7,205 nucleotides of DNA, from NCBI GenBank assembly GCA_007135385.1, contig SLIY01000392.1, forward strand, positions 1-7,205, read 5' to 3'. The translations under genes and the position numbers were made by a program. Below are positions 1-6,172 of the stretch, piece by piece. The notes below the pieces were generated by a model that was given only the letters and a program-made list of their open reading frames with translations, searched no databases and was not told the origin of the DNA. The stretch comes from Leptolyngbyaceae cyanobacterium CSSed165cm_216 (GTDB lineage Bacteria; Cyanobacteriota; Cyanobacteriia; Phormidesmidales; Phormidesmidaceae). Position 1 is the first letter of the stretch, and each line of letters starts with the position of its first letter.

Positions 1-235
1 CTCCAGGTCCCTGGGCTACCGCTAAAAAGGCTACATCAGTCCAGGGGTGCGGCTGGATAAAGGCGATCAAGGTGGTGTGCAGGTGGGCGGATAAGTCCCG
101 GCCAAAGGCCCAGGTCTGGTGTCGACTATCGAGGGTGGCGAGGGTGGGTGGGTTAGCCTTGGGAGGCTCTTCCTGAAGCTGACAGAGGGCTAACCCCAGG
201 GCGGGACCAGCGGTATGAATGGCTAAACCTAACAT
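1..235 (-). CDS. tsaB: tRNA threonylcarbamoyladenosine biosynthesis protein TsaB, N-terminal part (cut by window edge)
   Basis: TsaB is the non-catalytic, ASKHA-fold partner of TsaD in the cytoplasmic complex that places t6A at position 37 of ANN-decoding tRNAs. The readable 78 codons begin MLGLAIHTAGPALGLAL, the first beta hairpin of the fold with the usual D-T-S/T replaced by H-T-A. They continue through RHQTWAFGRDLSAHLH and DVAFLAVAQGPG, which match the cyanobacterial TsaB pattern (LGRDLSxHLH, then LAVAxGPGSFTG). The gene runs off the left edge just before the expected SFTG segment, so more than half of the protein is outside the window. The ATG at 235-233 fits the usual N-terminus. No clear Shine-Dalgarno is visible; a run of CCA triplets sits directly upstream. 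It is divergent from the cation antiporter gene, with 133 bp between the starts. Family recognition is from memory of the motifs; confidence is good but not absolute because only a third of the protein is visible. Confidence 0.82.
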   Translation of the reverse strand, partial: MLGLAIHTAGPALGLALCQLQEEPPKANPPTLATLDSRHQTWAFGRDLSAHLHTTLIAFIQPHPWTDVAFLAVAQGPG

Positions 236-368
236 GGTGGTGGTGGTGGAACCCGGAACCAGTGAACGGTAGCATCGGTGTCATCAAGGCTTGGCCAATC
301 AGGTTACGATGCCGCCGACATCATGCCATAGTTTATGGAGTTTAACCCGCCGACTAATCTGAGCCTCC
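236..368. promoter_or_regulatory. Divergent intergenic region between tsaB and cax
   Basis: These 133 bp lie between two divergent start codons and must hold the promoters of both genes if neither is read from further away. A run of GGT triplets (235-249) abuts the tsaB start. I could not pick a convincing -35/-10 pair on either strand. An in-frame TGA at 360-362 lies 6 nt before the cax ATG. Confidence 0.4.
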
Positions 369-1526
369 ATGAGCCTTAAGAACATCATTTTCTTCTCTCT
401 GCTGGTATTTATTCCGATTTCTTTGGTGGCAGAGGGGTTGAAGTGGGGAGAAATGATTGTCTTTATGACCGCTGCGATCGCGATTTTGCCCCTGGCTGGC
501 TTAATTGGCGAAGCGACAGAAGCGATCGCCGTGGTGCTAGGGCCATCCTGGGGGGGATTACTCAATGCTACCTTTGGCAATATTGTCGAGCTAATTATTG
601 CCCTACTGGCCTTAGAAGAGGGGCTAGTGGACGTGGTTAAGGCCAGTATTACCGGATCGATTATCTCTAACCTGCTGCTGGTGATGGGGGTGTCGATGCT
701 GCTAGGTGGGTTCAAGTACAAAGAACAAACCTTTCAGCCCCTGATTGCCCGGGTGAACGCTTCCGCCATGAACCTGGCGGTGGTGGCCATTTTGCTGCCC
801 ACGACTATCGACCTCACGGCCACAGCGATCGATGACTCCACCATTCAAACCCTGTCCAACGCGGTGGCGGTAGTGTTGATTGTGGTCTATGGCCTGAGTT
901 TATTGTTTTCGATGAAAACCCATGCTTACCTGTACGAGGTGGGTCTGGCCGAAACGGCTCCTCCGGAAACCGCCCAACCCGTATCTGGTCCAGCGATTGT
1001 CGATGGGGCAGAGTCGATCGCCGATGATACCCCAGTGGCCCCAGCCGTAGACCCTCCCCCACCCCGCCTTTGGCTGTGGGTCGGGGTACTACTGGTGACC
1101 ACGGCGGTGGTGGCCCTAGAGTCAGATCTGTTGATCAATAATTTGGCCTTGGCGACGGACCAACTGGGGCTGACCCAGTTGTTTACGGGGGTGATTCTGC
1201 TGCCACTGTTTGGCAATGCAGCAGAACATATCTCGGCTGTGACCGTGGCAATTAAAAACAAGATGGACCTGTCGGTGTCGGTGGCGATGGGGTCGAGCTT
1301 GCAGATTGCCCTGTTTGTAGCCCCTGTGCTGGTGCTGGCGGGCTGGCTACTCAATGAACCCATGAACCTGGACTTTGGACCGCTGGACTTGGTGGCCGTT
1401 GGGGTGGCGGTGCTGATTGCCAATTCCATTAGCGGTGATGGTCGGTCTAACTGGCTGGAGGGGGCGCTGCTGATTGCCGCTTACATAGTGCTGGGGATAG
1501 CGTTTTTCTTCTATCCGGCTCCCTAA
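369..1526 (+). CDS. cax: Ca2+/H+ antiporter, CAX family
   Basis: This is a 385-residue integral membrane cation/proton exchanger of the CaCA superfamily, expected to export Ca2+ from the cytoplasm at the expense of the proton gradient. The two signature repeats are intact: GNIVELIIALLAL at 70-82 (G70, N71, E74), followed by KASITGSIISNLLLVMG, and FGNAAEHISAVTVAIKNKMD at 281-300 (G282, N283, E286), followed by VAMGSSLQIALFVAPVLV. About ten to eleven hydrophobic segments are visible. A hydrophilic, Pro/Asp-rich loop at about 195-232 separates the two halves, as in CAX proteins that carry an acidic central segment. The length is close to cyanobacterial homologues of about 370 residues. The start is fixed: an in-frame TGA stands 6 nt upstream, so no longer protein is possible. 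No good Shine-Dalgarno is present. The stop lies 12 bp from the stop of the convergent oxidoreductase gene. Substrate (Ca2+ rather than another divalent cation) is inferred from family. Confidence 0.93.
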   Translation: MSLKNIIFFSLLVFIPISLVAEGLKWGEMIVFMTAAIAILPLAGLIGEATEAIAVVLGPSWGGLLNATFGNIVELIIALLALEEGLVDVVKASITGSIISNLLLVMGVSMLLGGFKYKEQTFQPLIARVNASAMNLAVVAILLPTTIDLTATAIDDSTIQTLSNAVAVVLIVVYGLSLLFSMKTHAYLYEVGLAETAPPETAQPVSGPAIVDGAESIADDTPVAPAVDPPPPRLWLWVGVLLVTTAVVALESDLLINNLALATDQLGLTQLFTGVILLPLFGNAAEHISAVTVAIKNKMDLSVSVAMGSSLQIALFVAPVLVLAGWLLNEPMNLDFGPLDLVAVGVAVLIANSISGDGRSNWLEGALLIAAYIVLGIAFFFYPAP

Positions 1527-1538
1527 TGGGAAGAGGCT

Positions 1539-2624
1539 TCAGGGGCACTCAACCCAGCGATCGCTGTCGTTAGCTTGATGGGTCAGATCCATCAAGCGTT
1601 GGGAGGCAACCCCCTCCACGATAGAAGGCGCAGTGGCTCGTCCCTGGTCAATATTGTTGACCCAGTGGTCGACCACCCGCACAAAGGGGGCAATCCGGCC
1701 ATCGGGGTAGGTGGTGGGGAACTGGAGGCGATCGGGAATCGGCAGTTCCTGGAGGGGATTACCCCCCTGGCTGCCCCATAGCCTGAAGCCGTGCACATAG
1801 TCTTTCAAGTTGTCGCTGCCCAGCACCAGGGTGCCGCGATCGCCGTATACCTCTAGCCAGTGCCCCCGACCGGCATAGGTGACTGAGCTAATGGCCACCT
1901 GGCAGGCGGCTCCATTGGCTAAGTCGAGAATCAGGCTACAGGTATCGTCTGCATCCACCGGCTTGAGCTGGCCAGTGGTGGGATCAGGGCGCTGGGGAAT
2001 GGCGGTGTTGAGTCGGGCAGCCAGCCGCTTGACGGGGCCAAACAGCCAGGTGATGTAGTCAAAACTGTGGGAGGCAAAGGCCCCCAGGGCACCTCCCCCC
2101 TGGGATTTCTGGGCATACCAGTTCCAGGGACGGTTGGGGTCGGCCCGACCCGGTACGGTCCAGGTCAGGTTGACAAACCGCAGATTGCCCACATAGTTTT
2201 CGGCCAGCAGTTCCCCTAGGCGCTGCCACTGGGGCACAAATCGAAACTCAAAGTCCATGGTGACAATCCGGTGGCGATCGCGAGCCAACTGGGCGATCGC
2301 GTCCGCCTCGGTGGCAGACAGTGCCGTGGGTTTTTCCAGCAGCACATGCTTGTTAGCCGCCAGGAGCATCTTGGCCATGGGGTAGTGCAGAGCCGGAGGG
2401 GTGGCGATGGTGACGGCCTGCACCTGGGGTAGGGCCGCGATCGCCTCTACCGAATCACAGGCCTGGGGGATGCCATGGGCCGCTGCTACCTGCTTCGCTG
2501 TGGCCAAATCCCGGTGGTATACCGCCACCACTTGAGTGCGATGGTGGGCTTGTAAGCCCGGAATATGCACCTTCTGGCCAAAGCCAGTACCTACTACGGC
2601 CACCTGAATTGGATCATCTGCCAT
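1539..2624 (-). CDS. Gfo/Idh/MocA-family NAD(P)-dependent oxidoreductase, substrate unknown
   Basis: This is a complete 361-residue soluble dehydrogenase. The N-terminal Rossmann domain starts IQVAVVGTGFGQKVHIPGL (residues 6-24), with the dinucleotide-binding GxGxxG-like loop at 12-17. VLLEKPTALS at 94-103 contains the family's EKP motif (97-99), whose lysine (K98) is the conserved catalytic or cofactor-proximal residue. The C-terminal alpha/beta domain contains GGGALGAFASHSFDYITWLFG (177 to 197), with H186 and D189 at the usual substrate-site positions. The length is typical of the family. A strong Shine-Dalgarno (TAAGGAGGT) precedes the ATG. Members oxidise or reduce sugars, inositols and related polyols, but the sequence does not show which; nothing in the neighbourhood (cation antiporter, small secreted protein) points to a pathway. 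It may be co-transcribed with the upstream small gene, which ends 90 bp before it, although a heptamer repeat tract lies between. Confidence 0.93.
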   Translation of the reverse strand: MADDPIQVAVVGTGFGQKVHIPGLQAHHRTQVVAVYHRDLATAKQVAAAHGIPQACDSVEAIAALPQVQAVTIATPPALHYPMAKMLLAANKHVLLEKPTALSATEADAIAQLARDRHRIVTMDFEFRFVPQWQRLGELLAENYVGNLRFVNLTWTVPGRADPNRPWNWYAQKSQGGGALGAFASHSFDYITWLFGPVKRLAARLNTAIPQRPDPTTGQLKPVDADDTCSLILDLANGAACQVAISSVTYAGRGHWLEVYGDRGTLVLGSDNLKDYVHGFRLWGSQGGNPLQELPIPDRLQFPTTYPDGRIAPFVRVVDHWVNNIDQGRATAPSIVEGVASQRLMDLTHQANDSDRWVECP

Positions 2625-2628
2625 AGTT

Positions 2629-2637
2629 ACCTCCTTA
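2629..2637 (-). promoter_or_regulatory. Strong ribosome binding site of the Gfo/Idh/MocA gene
   Basis: Read on the minus strand, TAAGGAGGT lies 4 nt before the ATG at 2624-2622. It is a near-perfect anti-16S match, supports the chosen start, and contrasts with the weak sites of the other genes here. Confidence 0.8.
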
Positions 2638-2688
2638 ATCTCACATCAAGCTCCTGCACCTTCTAGGACGCCGGTACAGATCCCAGGG

Positions 2689-2709
2689 TTCTGCCTTCTG
2701 CCTTCTGCC
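2689..2709. repeat. Short tandem heptamer repeat, three perfect TTCTGCC units
   Basis: Three exact head-to-tail copies of TTCTGCC fill 2689-2709 and a degraded run (TTTCTC) follows. They sit between the small secreted-protein gene and the oxidoreductase gene. They resemble the short tandemly repeated repetitive (STRR) heptamers known from cyanobacterial intergenic regions; a related, more degenerate tract occurs at 3386-3427. Confidence 0.75.
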
Positions 2710-2714
2710 TTTCT

Positions 2715-3158
2715 CTACTCGTTAGCCAAATTGCGAGAGGCTTCAAAGTATCGAGCCCAGGCCCGTACATCAGGATTGGCTTGCCAATCATTGCGACTGA
2801 CCGGCACCATCAAGATCGGTATCGCAATACCCTGATTATCGCCAACCACCGTGATCACCACATCGGTGATGAGCACATCCACATCAAAGCTACGCTGAAT
2901 GGCGGCCCGGGCCACAATCTCCGATCGCTGTACCAGAGTATCAAAGCTTTCCCCCCCTGCCCTGACCAGAAAGACCGTATGCCGTGACGTATAAGCCTGC
3001 ACCGCTGGGGGCGCTACCAGGGCTGGAATGACGGCGATGCCAGCCCCCGCCAGGGCGGCGATCGCCCATCGTCCCGTGATCTGGCCTCGGCCCCAGCCAG
3101 CCAACCTCCAGCCTGGACGCATGTTCCGCCAGGGCTGCCATGTTTGAAATCGGTTCAT
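2715..3158 (-). CDS. Small secreted or periplasmic protein of unknown function
   Basis: I do not recognise a named family. The gene encodes 147 residues from the ATG at 3158-3156. This start is preferred over a GTG or similar start 13 codons further up because GGGAGGTT lies 6 nt before it. The N-terminus is basic (several Arg and Trp in residues 1-30). It is followed by a hydrophobic stretch at 31-55 (WAIAALAGAGIAVIP, then ALVAPPAVQA) ending in V-Q-A, a plausible signal peptidase I site before YTS. The long basic leader means a membrane anchor is also possible. The mature part of about 92 residues has a beta-rich middle (FDVDVLITDVVITVVGDNQG, 91-110) and a helical end (DVRAWARYFEASRNLA). There are no cysteines or obvious catalytic motifs. 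It lies upstream of the oxidoreductase on the same strand, 90 bp away. I infer a conserved cyanobacterial extracytoplasmic protein; no function can be assigned. Confidence 0.8.
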   Translation of the reverse strand: MNRFQTWQPWRNMRPGWRLAGWGRGQITGRWAIAALAGAGIAVIPALVAPPAVQAYTSRHTVFLVRAGGESFDTLVQRSEIVARAAIQRSFDVDVLITDVVITVVGDNQGIAIPILMVPVSRNDWQANPDVRAWARYFEASRNLANE

Positions 3159-3164
3159 CGCTAT

Positions 3165-3172
3165 AACCTCCC
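3165..3172 (-). promoter_or_regulatory. Ribosome binding site that decides the start of the small secreted protein
   Basis: On the minus strand GGGAGGTT precedes the ATG at 3158 by 6 nt. No comparable site precedes the longer in-frame alternative beginning at 3197, so the shorter 147-residue product is the better call. Confidence 0.7.
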
Positions 3173-3385
3173 CAAGACAATGAGCCCCGTTGCCCAAGGT
3201 CGGGACGGATAGCCCTTAATTAGCTTAATAATAAATAAGAATGTCGAAAAAGGGCCTTAGCTCTAGCGATCGTGGGTCAAATCGTCAATTAAATTTGGAG
3301 CATGCCAAGGCGTATTCCTGAAGGCGGGACGCTATGTCCGTAATCGCATTCAGCAGACAGAAGTTAGACTACAACAAGGGACTGC

Positions 3386-3427
3386 CTCCTAGCTCTTGGA
3401 TTTTAGCTCCTGAATTCTGACTCCTGC
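3386..3427. repeat. Degenerate tandem heptamer repeat (six units)
   Basis: Six consecutive 7-bp units in one register: CTCCTAG, CTCTTGG, ATTTTAG, CTCCTGA, ATTCTGA, CTCCTGC. They drift around a CTCCTGA/ATTCTGA consensus. This is the appearance of cyanobacterial STRR-type heptamers. The tract lies in the leader region about 220 bp before the caspase-like gene. Confidence 0.65.
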
Positions 3428-3626
3428 CTTTTCAAAATTTCCCGGCTTAAATTTTACGCCGCAAACTGTGGCCCAAGCGCTACTATGGCAGGGGAATTTT
3501 TCCCAGAGTCTTCCATCTAAAACAATGTCCGTGGTATGGACGCTGAACTCAACCAAGCGGGTGGGGCAAGCCAACAGCCTGGATATACAGATGAGCTGGA
3601 ATACTCTGGTTGGGTTGAAGGCACCG

Positions 3627-3632
3627 AAGGAG
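3627..3632 (+). promoter_or_regulatory. Candidate ribosome binding site of the caspase-like gene
   Basis: AAGGAG lies 13 nt before the ATG at 3646, which is longer spacing than ideal. An in-frame TGA at 3616-3618, with no alternative ATG/GTG/TTG between it and 3646, fixes this start anyway. Confidence 0.45.
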
Positions 3633-3645
3633 ACACTCCACAGCC

Positions 3646-5553
3646 ATGGCAAGCCACCGGCCAGTTATTGTCGGCATTAACCAATATGAAAAGCTACAGC
3701 CGTTGCTGTATGCCCAGTTCGATGCCATCGAACTGAAGGATTTTCTGGTTAAGGAAGCGGGGATTTCCCCCCAAGATTGCTCACTGCTGGCGGATATTTC
3801 CCCGGTCATTTACCAGGGGGCCGCTTTTCCGTCTCGGGAAATTATCCTGAAACGCCTGACCCAAACCGCTGAACAAGCAGCCCCAGAGGATACCCTATGG
3901 TTTTTCTTCAGTGGCTATGGTGTTCACTGGGAAGGACAAGACTACCTGCTGCCGATCGAGGCAGACCCGCACCAGGCCCTAGAAACTGGGATTGCTGTCC
4001 AGACTATCTTTAACATCTTGCAACGGGGAGCACACCGACAGTCCCTGGTGATGCTAGACATGAATCGGCCCTTGTCAGCCCTGGATAGCCAGCGTTTGGG
4101 GGTGCAGTCCACAGAACTGGCGAAGCAGGCGGGCATCCCCTTGGTGTTGGCCTGTCGGCCTCAGCAGTTTTCCCAAGATTCCTTGGCAGTGCGCCATGGG
4201 TTATTTACCGAAGCCCTGATTGAGGGATTACGGTTTCATGGCTGCGCCACCCTGGCCCAAATGGGAGCCTACCTGACTCACCGGGTGCCAGAACTCTGTC
4301 GCCATCACTTTCGGCCCGAGCAAAATCCAGTGTTGGTGACTCCCCCCGAACAGCGGTTTATGTTGCTGATCCCCGCTGAAGGGGTAGGAAAATTACCGGG
4401 TGCGGTGGCCCCTAGCCCCTGGCCCCCAGAGTCGGATCTCTCCCCAGAGTCCCCCCCATCCTCGCCGGATGACGGTACTGACAGTCCTGCCCTGCCGCCC
4501 CTGGAGCCCAACTTGCCTGACTCTGGGGACACGGATGATTTGGCGACGGGGGCTGAAGACCCCGATGATACAGAGCCCCCTGGGGATGCGCTGTGGGGGT
4601 CCCGTTGGTGGCCGTGGGGGCTAGCGGCGGTGGGTTTGTTGCTGCTGGGGGTACTGTGGCAAAACCAGGGGATGTTTTGGCGGGATATCGCCCTAGACCC
4701 AGAGAATGACATTCCCGAGGACACTGTTCCCGATGTCCCCGACCCCGATGCCCCCGACCCAGAGCCCCTCCCCGAGGGAGATCTCGATCCGCTGTTTCCT
4801 GGATCGGAGGTGGACCCAGCCCTAGCCCTAGAACAGGCCAGAGCCGCCCTAGACCAGCGGCAATTTGCTGAAGCCTTAACCTGGCTAAATCAAATTCCTG
4901 AAGACCAGCGACCAGAGGACTATGACGACCTGGTGGCCCAAGCAGAGGTTGGTGTGGCTAACCTGGCCGTGACGGGGGAAGCCGCCCTAGGGGAGGCACG
5001 GCGGATTTTGGAGCCGGTTTCGGCCTCTTTATTTAATGACGCCATCGAACAGGCGCGGCAGGTGGCGGTTGGTGCCCCCGACTACGCTCAGGCCCAGGCG
5101 GATATTTTGCGCTGGAGCCAGGTGATTTTAGACTTGGCGGAAGGTCGGGCGGCGATGGGCAATTTTGATGGGGCGATCGCGGCGGCGCGCCTGGTCCCCG
5201 ACGACCAAACTGAGGTCTACCCGCTCGCCCAAACCCAAATTCAGCGCTGGCAGCGGCGCCAGGAAAATCGGCAACTGTTGCAGCAGGCCCAGGCCACCTT
5301 AGAACCAGGTCAGGCGACATCGTTCCAAACGGCGATCGCCCTGGTCCAGCAAATTCCCCCCGACTACCCTGAATATGTCACCGCCCAAGAGCGGATTGAC
5401 GAGTGGAGTCGGAATATCCTGGCGATCGCCCAGGCCCGGGCCGCCGATGGCCAATTGCCCGGCGCGATCGCCGCCGCCAGCCTGGTCCCCCCCGATACCA
5501 GCGCCTACGATCTGGCCCAAACCGAAATCCAACGCTGGCAAGGGGAATTGTAG
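3646..5553 (+). CDS. Membrane-anchored pseudo-orthocaspase with TPR-like C-terminal repeats
   Basis: This 635-residue protein opens with a caspase-like (peptidase C14, p20-type) domain at about 1-245: RPVIVGINQYEKLQPLLYAQ at 5-24, DTLWFFFSGYG at 82-92, then SLVMLDMNRP at 133-142. In active members the two catalytic positions read SGHG and D-x-C; here they are Tyr91 and Asn140, so peptidase activity is not expected. A Pro/Asp/Ser-rich linker (about 247-318) leads to a single membrane helix at about 324-338, preceded by Arg320, which suggests a cytoplasmic caspase domain. A very acidic, proline-rich linker (about 349-390) follows. The C-terminal part (about 395-633) is helical and TPR-like, with a duplicated 97-residue unit. 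Orthocaspase homologues with lost catalytic residues are known from cyanobacteria; their roles are poorly defined. I infer a scaffold or sensor that binds partners through its repeats rather than a protease. The start is fixed by an upstream in-frame stop. It converges on the broken ABC gene. Confidence 0.88.
   Translation: MASHRPVIVGINQYEKLQPLLYAQFDAIELKDFLVKEAGISPQDCSLLADISPVIYQGAAFPSREIILKRLTQTAEQAAPEDTLWFFFSGYGVHWEGQDYLLPIEADPHQALETGIAVQTIFNILQRGAHRQSLVMLDMNRPLSALDSQRLGVQSTELAKQAGIPLVLACRPQQFSQDSLAVRHGLFTEALIEGLRFHGCATLAQMGAYLTHRVPELCRHHFRPEQNPVLVTPPEQRFMLLIPAEGVGKLPGAVAPSPWPPESDLSPESPPSSPDDGTDSPALPPLEPNLPDSGDTDDLATGAEDPDDTEPPGDALWGSRWWPWGLAAVGLLLLGVLWQNQGMFWRDIALDPENDIPEDTVPDVPDPDAPDPEPLPEGDLDPLFPGSEVDPALALEQARAALDQRQFAEALTWLNQIPEDQRPEDYDDLVAQAEVGVANLAVTGEAALGEARRILEPVSASLFNDAIEQARQVAVGAPDYAQAQADILRWSQVILDLAEGRAAMGNFDGAIAAARLVPDDQTEVYPLAQTQIQRWQRRQENRQLLQQAQATLEPGQATSFQTAIALVQQIPPDYPEYVTAQERIDEWSRNILAIAQARAADGQLPGAIAAASLVPPDTSAYDLAQTEIQRWQGEL
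5020..5541 (+). repeat. Intragenic duplication in the pseudo-orthocaspase (97-codon period)
   Basis: Residues about 459-536 and 556-632 are copies of one unit. In both, an F-x-x-A-I helix is followed by Y-x-x-A-Q, then a W-S-x-x-I-L segment, then A-R-A-A or G-R-A-A, G-A-I-A-A-A, L-V-P, L-A-Q-T and I-Q-R-W-Q. The DNA is also similar: GCGATCGC octamers at 5173 and 5464 are exactly 291 bp (97 codons) apart in equivalent positions. A third, more diverged half unit is seen at about 397-435 (QARAALDQRQFAEALTWL). Confidence 0.75.
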
Positions 5554-5599
5554 CTCGGGCGATCGCACCCGTACAGAAATCGTGTGCTCTAAACCCCCC

Positions 5600-6040
5600 C
5601 TAAACGGAAGGCTCTAAGGGAAAATGGCAGGCTGCCCAATGCCCCGCCTCGTATTCTTGCAGGGTTGGCATCTGCTGCTGGCACAGGTCCTGGCCGTGGG
5701 GGCAGCGACCATAGAGGCGACAGACCTGGGGGGCGGGGTTGATCGGGCTGCGGGCTTCCCCGGTTAGGGGGATGGGATGGGGCTTGGCCTCAAAGCTGGG
5801 GATGGCGGAAATCAGGGCTTGGGTATAGGGATGGCGGGGATGGTTAAACATCTGCTCCACCGGGCCAGATTCAACGATTTTGCCCAGGTACATGACCAAC
5901 ACGCGATCGCACAGCAGCCGCACCACATTCAAATCGTGGGAGACAAACAAATAACTCATACCCAGCCGCTGTTTCAGGTCGGCCAGCAAGTGCAGAATGA
6001 TCGCCTGCACCGATACCTCCAGGGCCGAGGTGGGCTCATC
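5600..6040 (-). pseudogene. 5'-truncated oligopeptide/dipeptide ABC transporter ATPase (OppD/OppF/DppF-like)
   Basis: Only the last 146 codons of an ABC ATPase remain. The readable part begins exactly at the Walker B aspartate and D-loop (DEPTSALEVSVQAI), continues through the H-loop SHDL in SYLFVSHDLNVVRLLCD, and ends with the oligo_HPY extension (HPYTQALISAIPSF, then CRLYGRCPHGQDLC and GHWAACHF) that marks ATPases of oligopeptide, dipeptide and nickel importers. A TAA at 6043-6041 lies in frame directly before the first aspartate codon. The Walker A (P-loop), Q-loop and LSGGQ signature, which should occupy well over 150 codons upstream, are absent from the following 360 bp in every frame. 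A product could start only at GTG 6010 and could not bind ATP normally. The normal protein is about 320 residues or longer, or a two-domain fusion. I infer decay by deletion or rearrangement at about 6041, next to a repeat cluster. The stop is 46 bp from the convergent caspase-like gene. Confidence 0.85.
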
Positions 6041-6090
6041 TTAGGGGCTCGGTAATGGTGCGGATGTGTAGGAGAGCGGAGGGGGGGAGT

Positions 6091-6120
6091 GTAGACGCGA
6101 TAGCGGCTTCCCGCAGGGTA
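6091..6120 (+). repeat. Dispersed ~30-bp repeat, copy 1
   Basis: This copy reads GTAGACGCGAT then AGCGGCTTCCCGCAGGGTA. It contains a small stem, GCGG-CTTC-CCGC (6103-6114). It matches the copy at 6328-6356 except for a substitution and 1-nt deletion in the middle; the match extends a few bases upstream (GGAG) with an indel. From memory, GTAGACGCG...GCGGCTTCCCG sequences are widespread in cyanobacterial intergenic DNA. Confidence 0.8.
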
Positions 6121-6131
6121 GGAGTGGGGGA

Positions 6132-6166
6132 GTTTTGAATGTTGAGTTTTAAGTGTTGAGTTGAAG
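6132..6166. repeat. Degenerate heptamer repeat tract (GTTTTGA type), first
   Basis: Consecutive 7-bp units GTTTTGA, ATGTTGA, GTTTTAA, GTGTTGA and GTTGAAG lie in one register. The unit differs from the CTCCTGA-type tract at 3386-3427 but has the same period and drift. Confidence 0.6.
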
Positions 6167-6172
6167 CCGTAG

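Larger units (their letters stand above)
3173..3645. other. Divergent intergenic region upstream of the caspase-like gene
   Basis: About 470 bp without a convincing gene lie between the divergent small secreted-protein and caspase-like genes. An AT-rich patch at about 3215-3245 (TTAATTAGCTTAATAATAAA) stands out from the GC-rich surroundings and is a candidate promoter zone for the minus-strand gene, though no clean -35/-10 pair can be picked. A heptamer tract follows at 3386-3427. From 3430 to 3645 short open frames exist, but without ribosome binding sites or recognisable proteins. The segment must also hold the promoter and leader of the caspase-like gene. Confidence 0.5.

Noticed and set aside
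926..1429. A 167-codon minus-strand open frame inside the antiporter gene
   Set aside because: It is antisense to clearly conserved CAX motifs, is rich in Ser/Thr/Pro low-complexity sequence and has no ribosome binding site; it is a by-product of codon bias on the other strand.
3318..3345. GCGGGACGCTATGTCCG as a degenerate member of the dispersed 30-bp repeat family
   Set aside because: The resemblance is limited to a few short words and no alignment is convincing.
3468..3736. Two short plus-strand open frames (from 3468 and 3536) just upstream of and overlapping the caspase-like start
   Set aside because: There are no ribosome binding sites, no recognisable protein, and they run into the conserved caspase domain in a different frame.
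4305..4724. A 139-codon minus-strand open frame opposite the linker and membrane helix of the caspase-like gene
   Set aside because: It is low-complexity Ser/Gly/Pro sequence antisense to a Pro/Asp-rich linker, with no independent support.
5554..5599. Bidirectional terminator between the caspase-like gene and the broken ABC gene
   Set aside because: The only palindrome is the HIP1 octamer with two or three extra pairs (GGGCGATCGCACCC), with no loop and no T tract.
6044..6075. Possible leftover of the ABC ATPase 5' part (IRTITEPLR in another frame)
   Set aside because: It vaguely resembles the EPLR segment found after the P-loop in OppF-type proteins, but nine residues beside a break are too few to claim; noted only within the intergenic entry.
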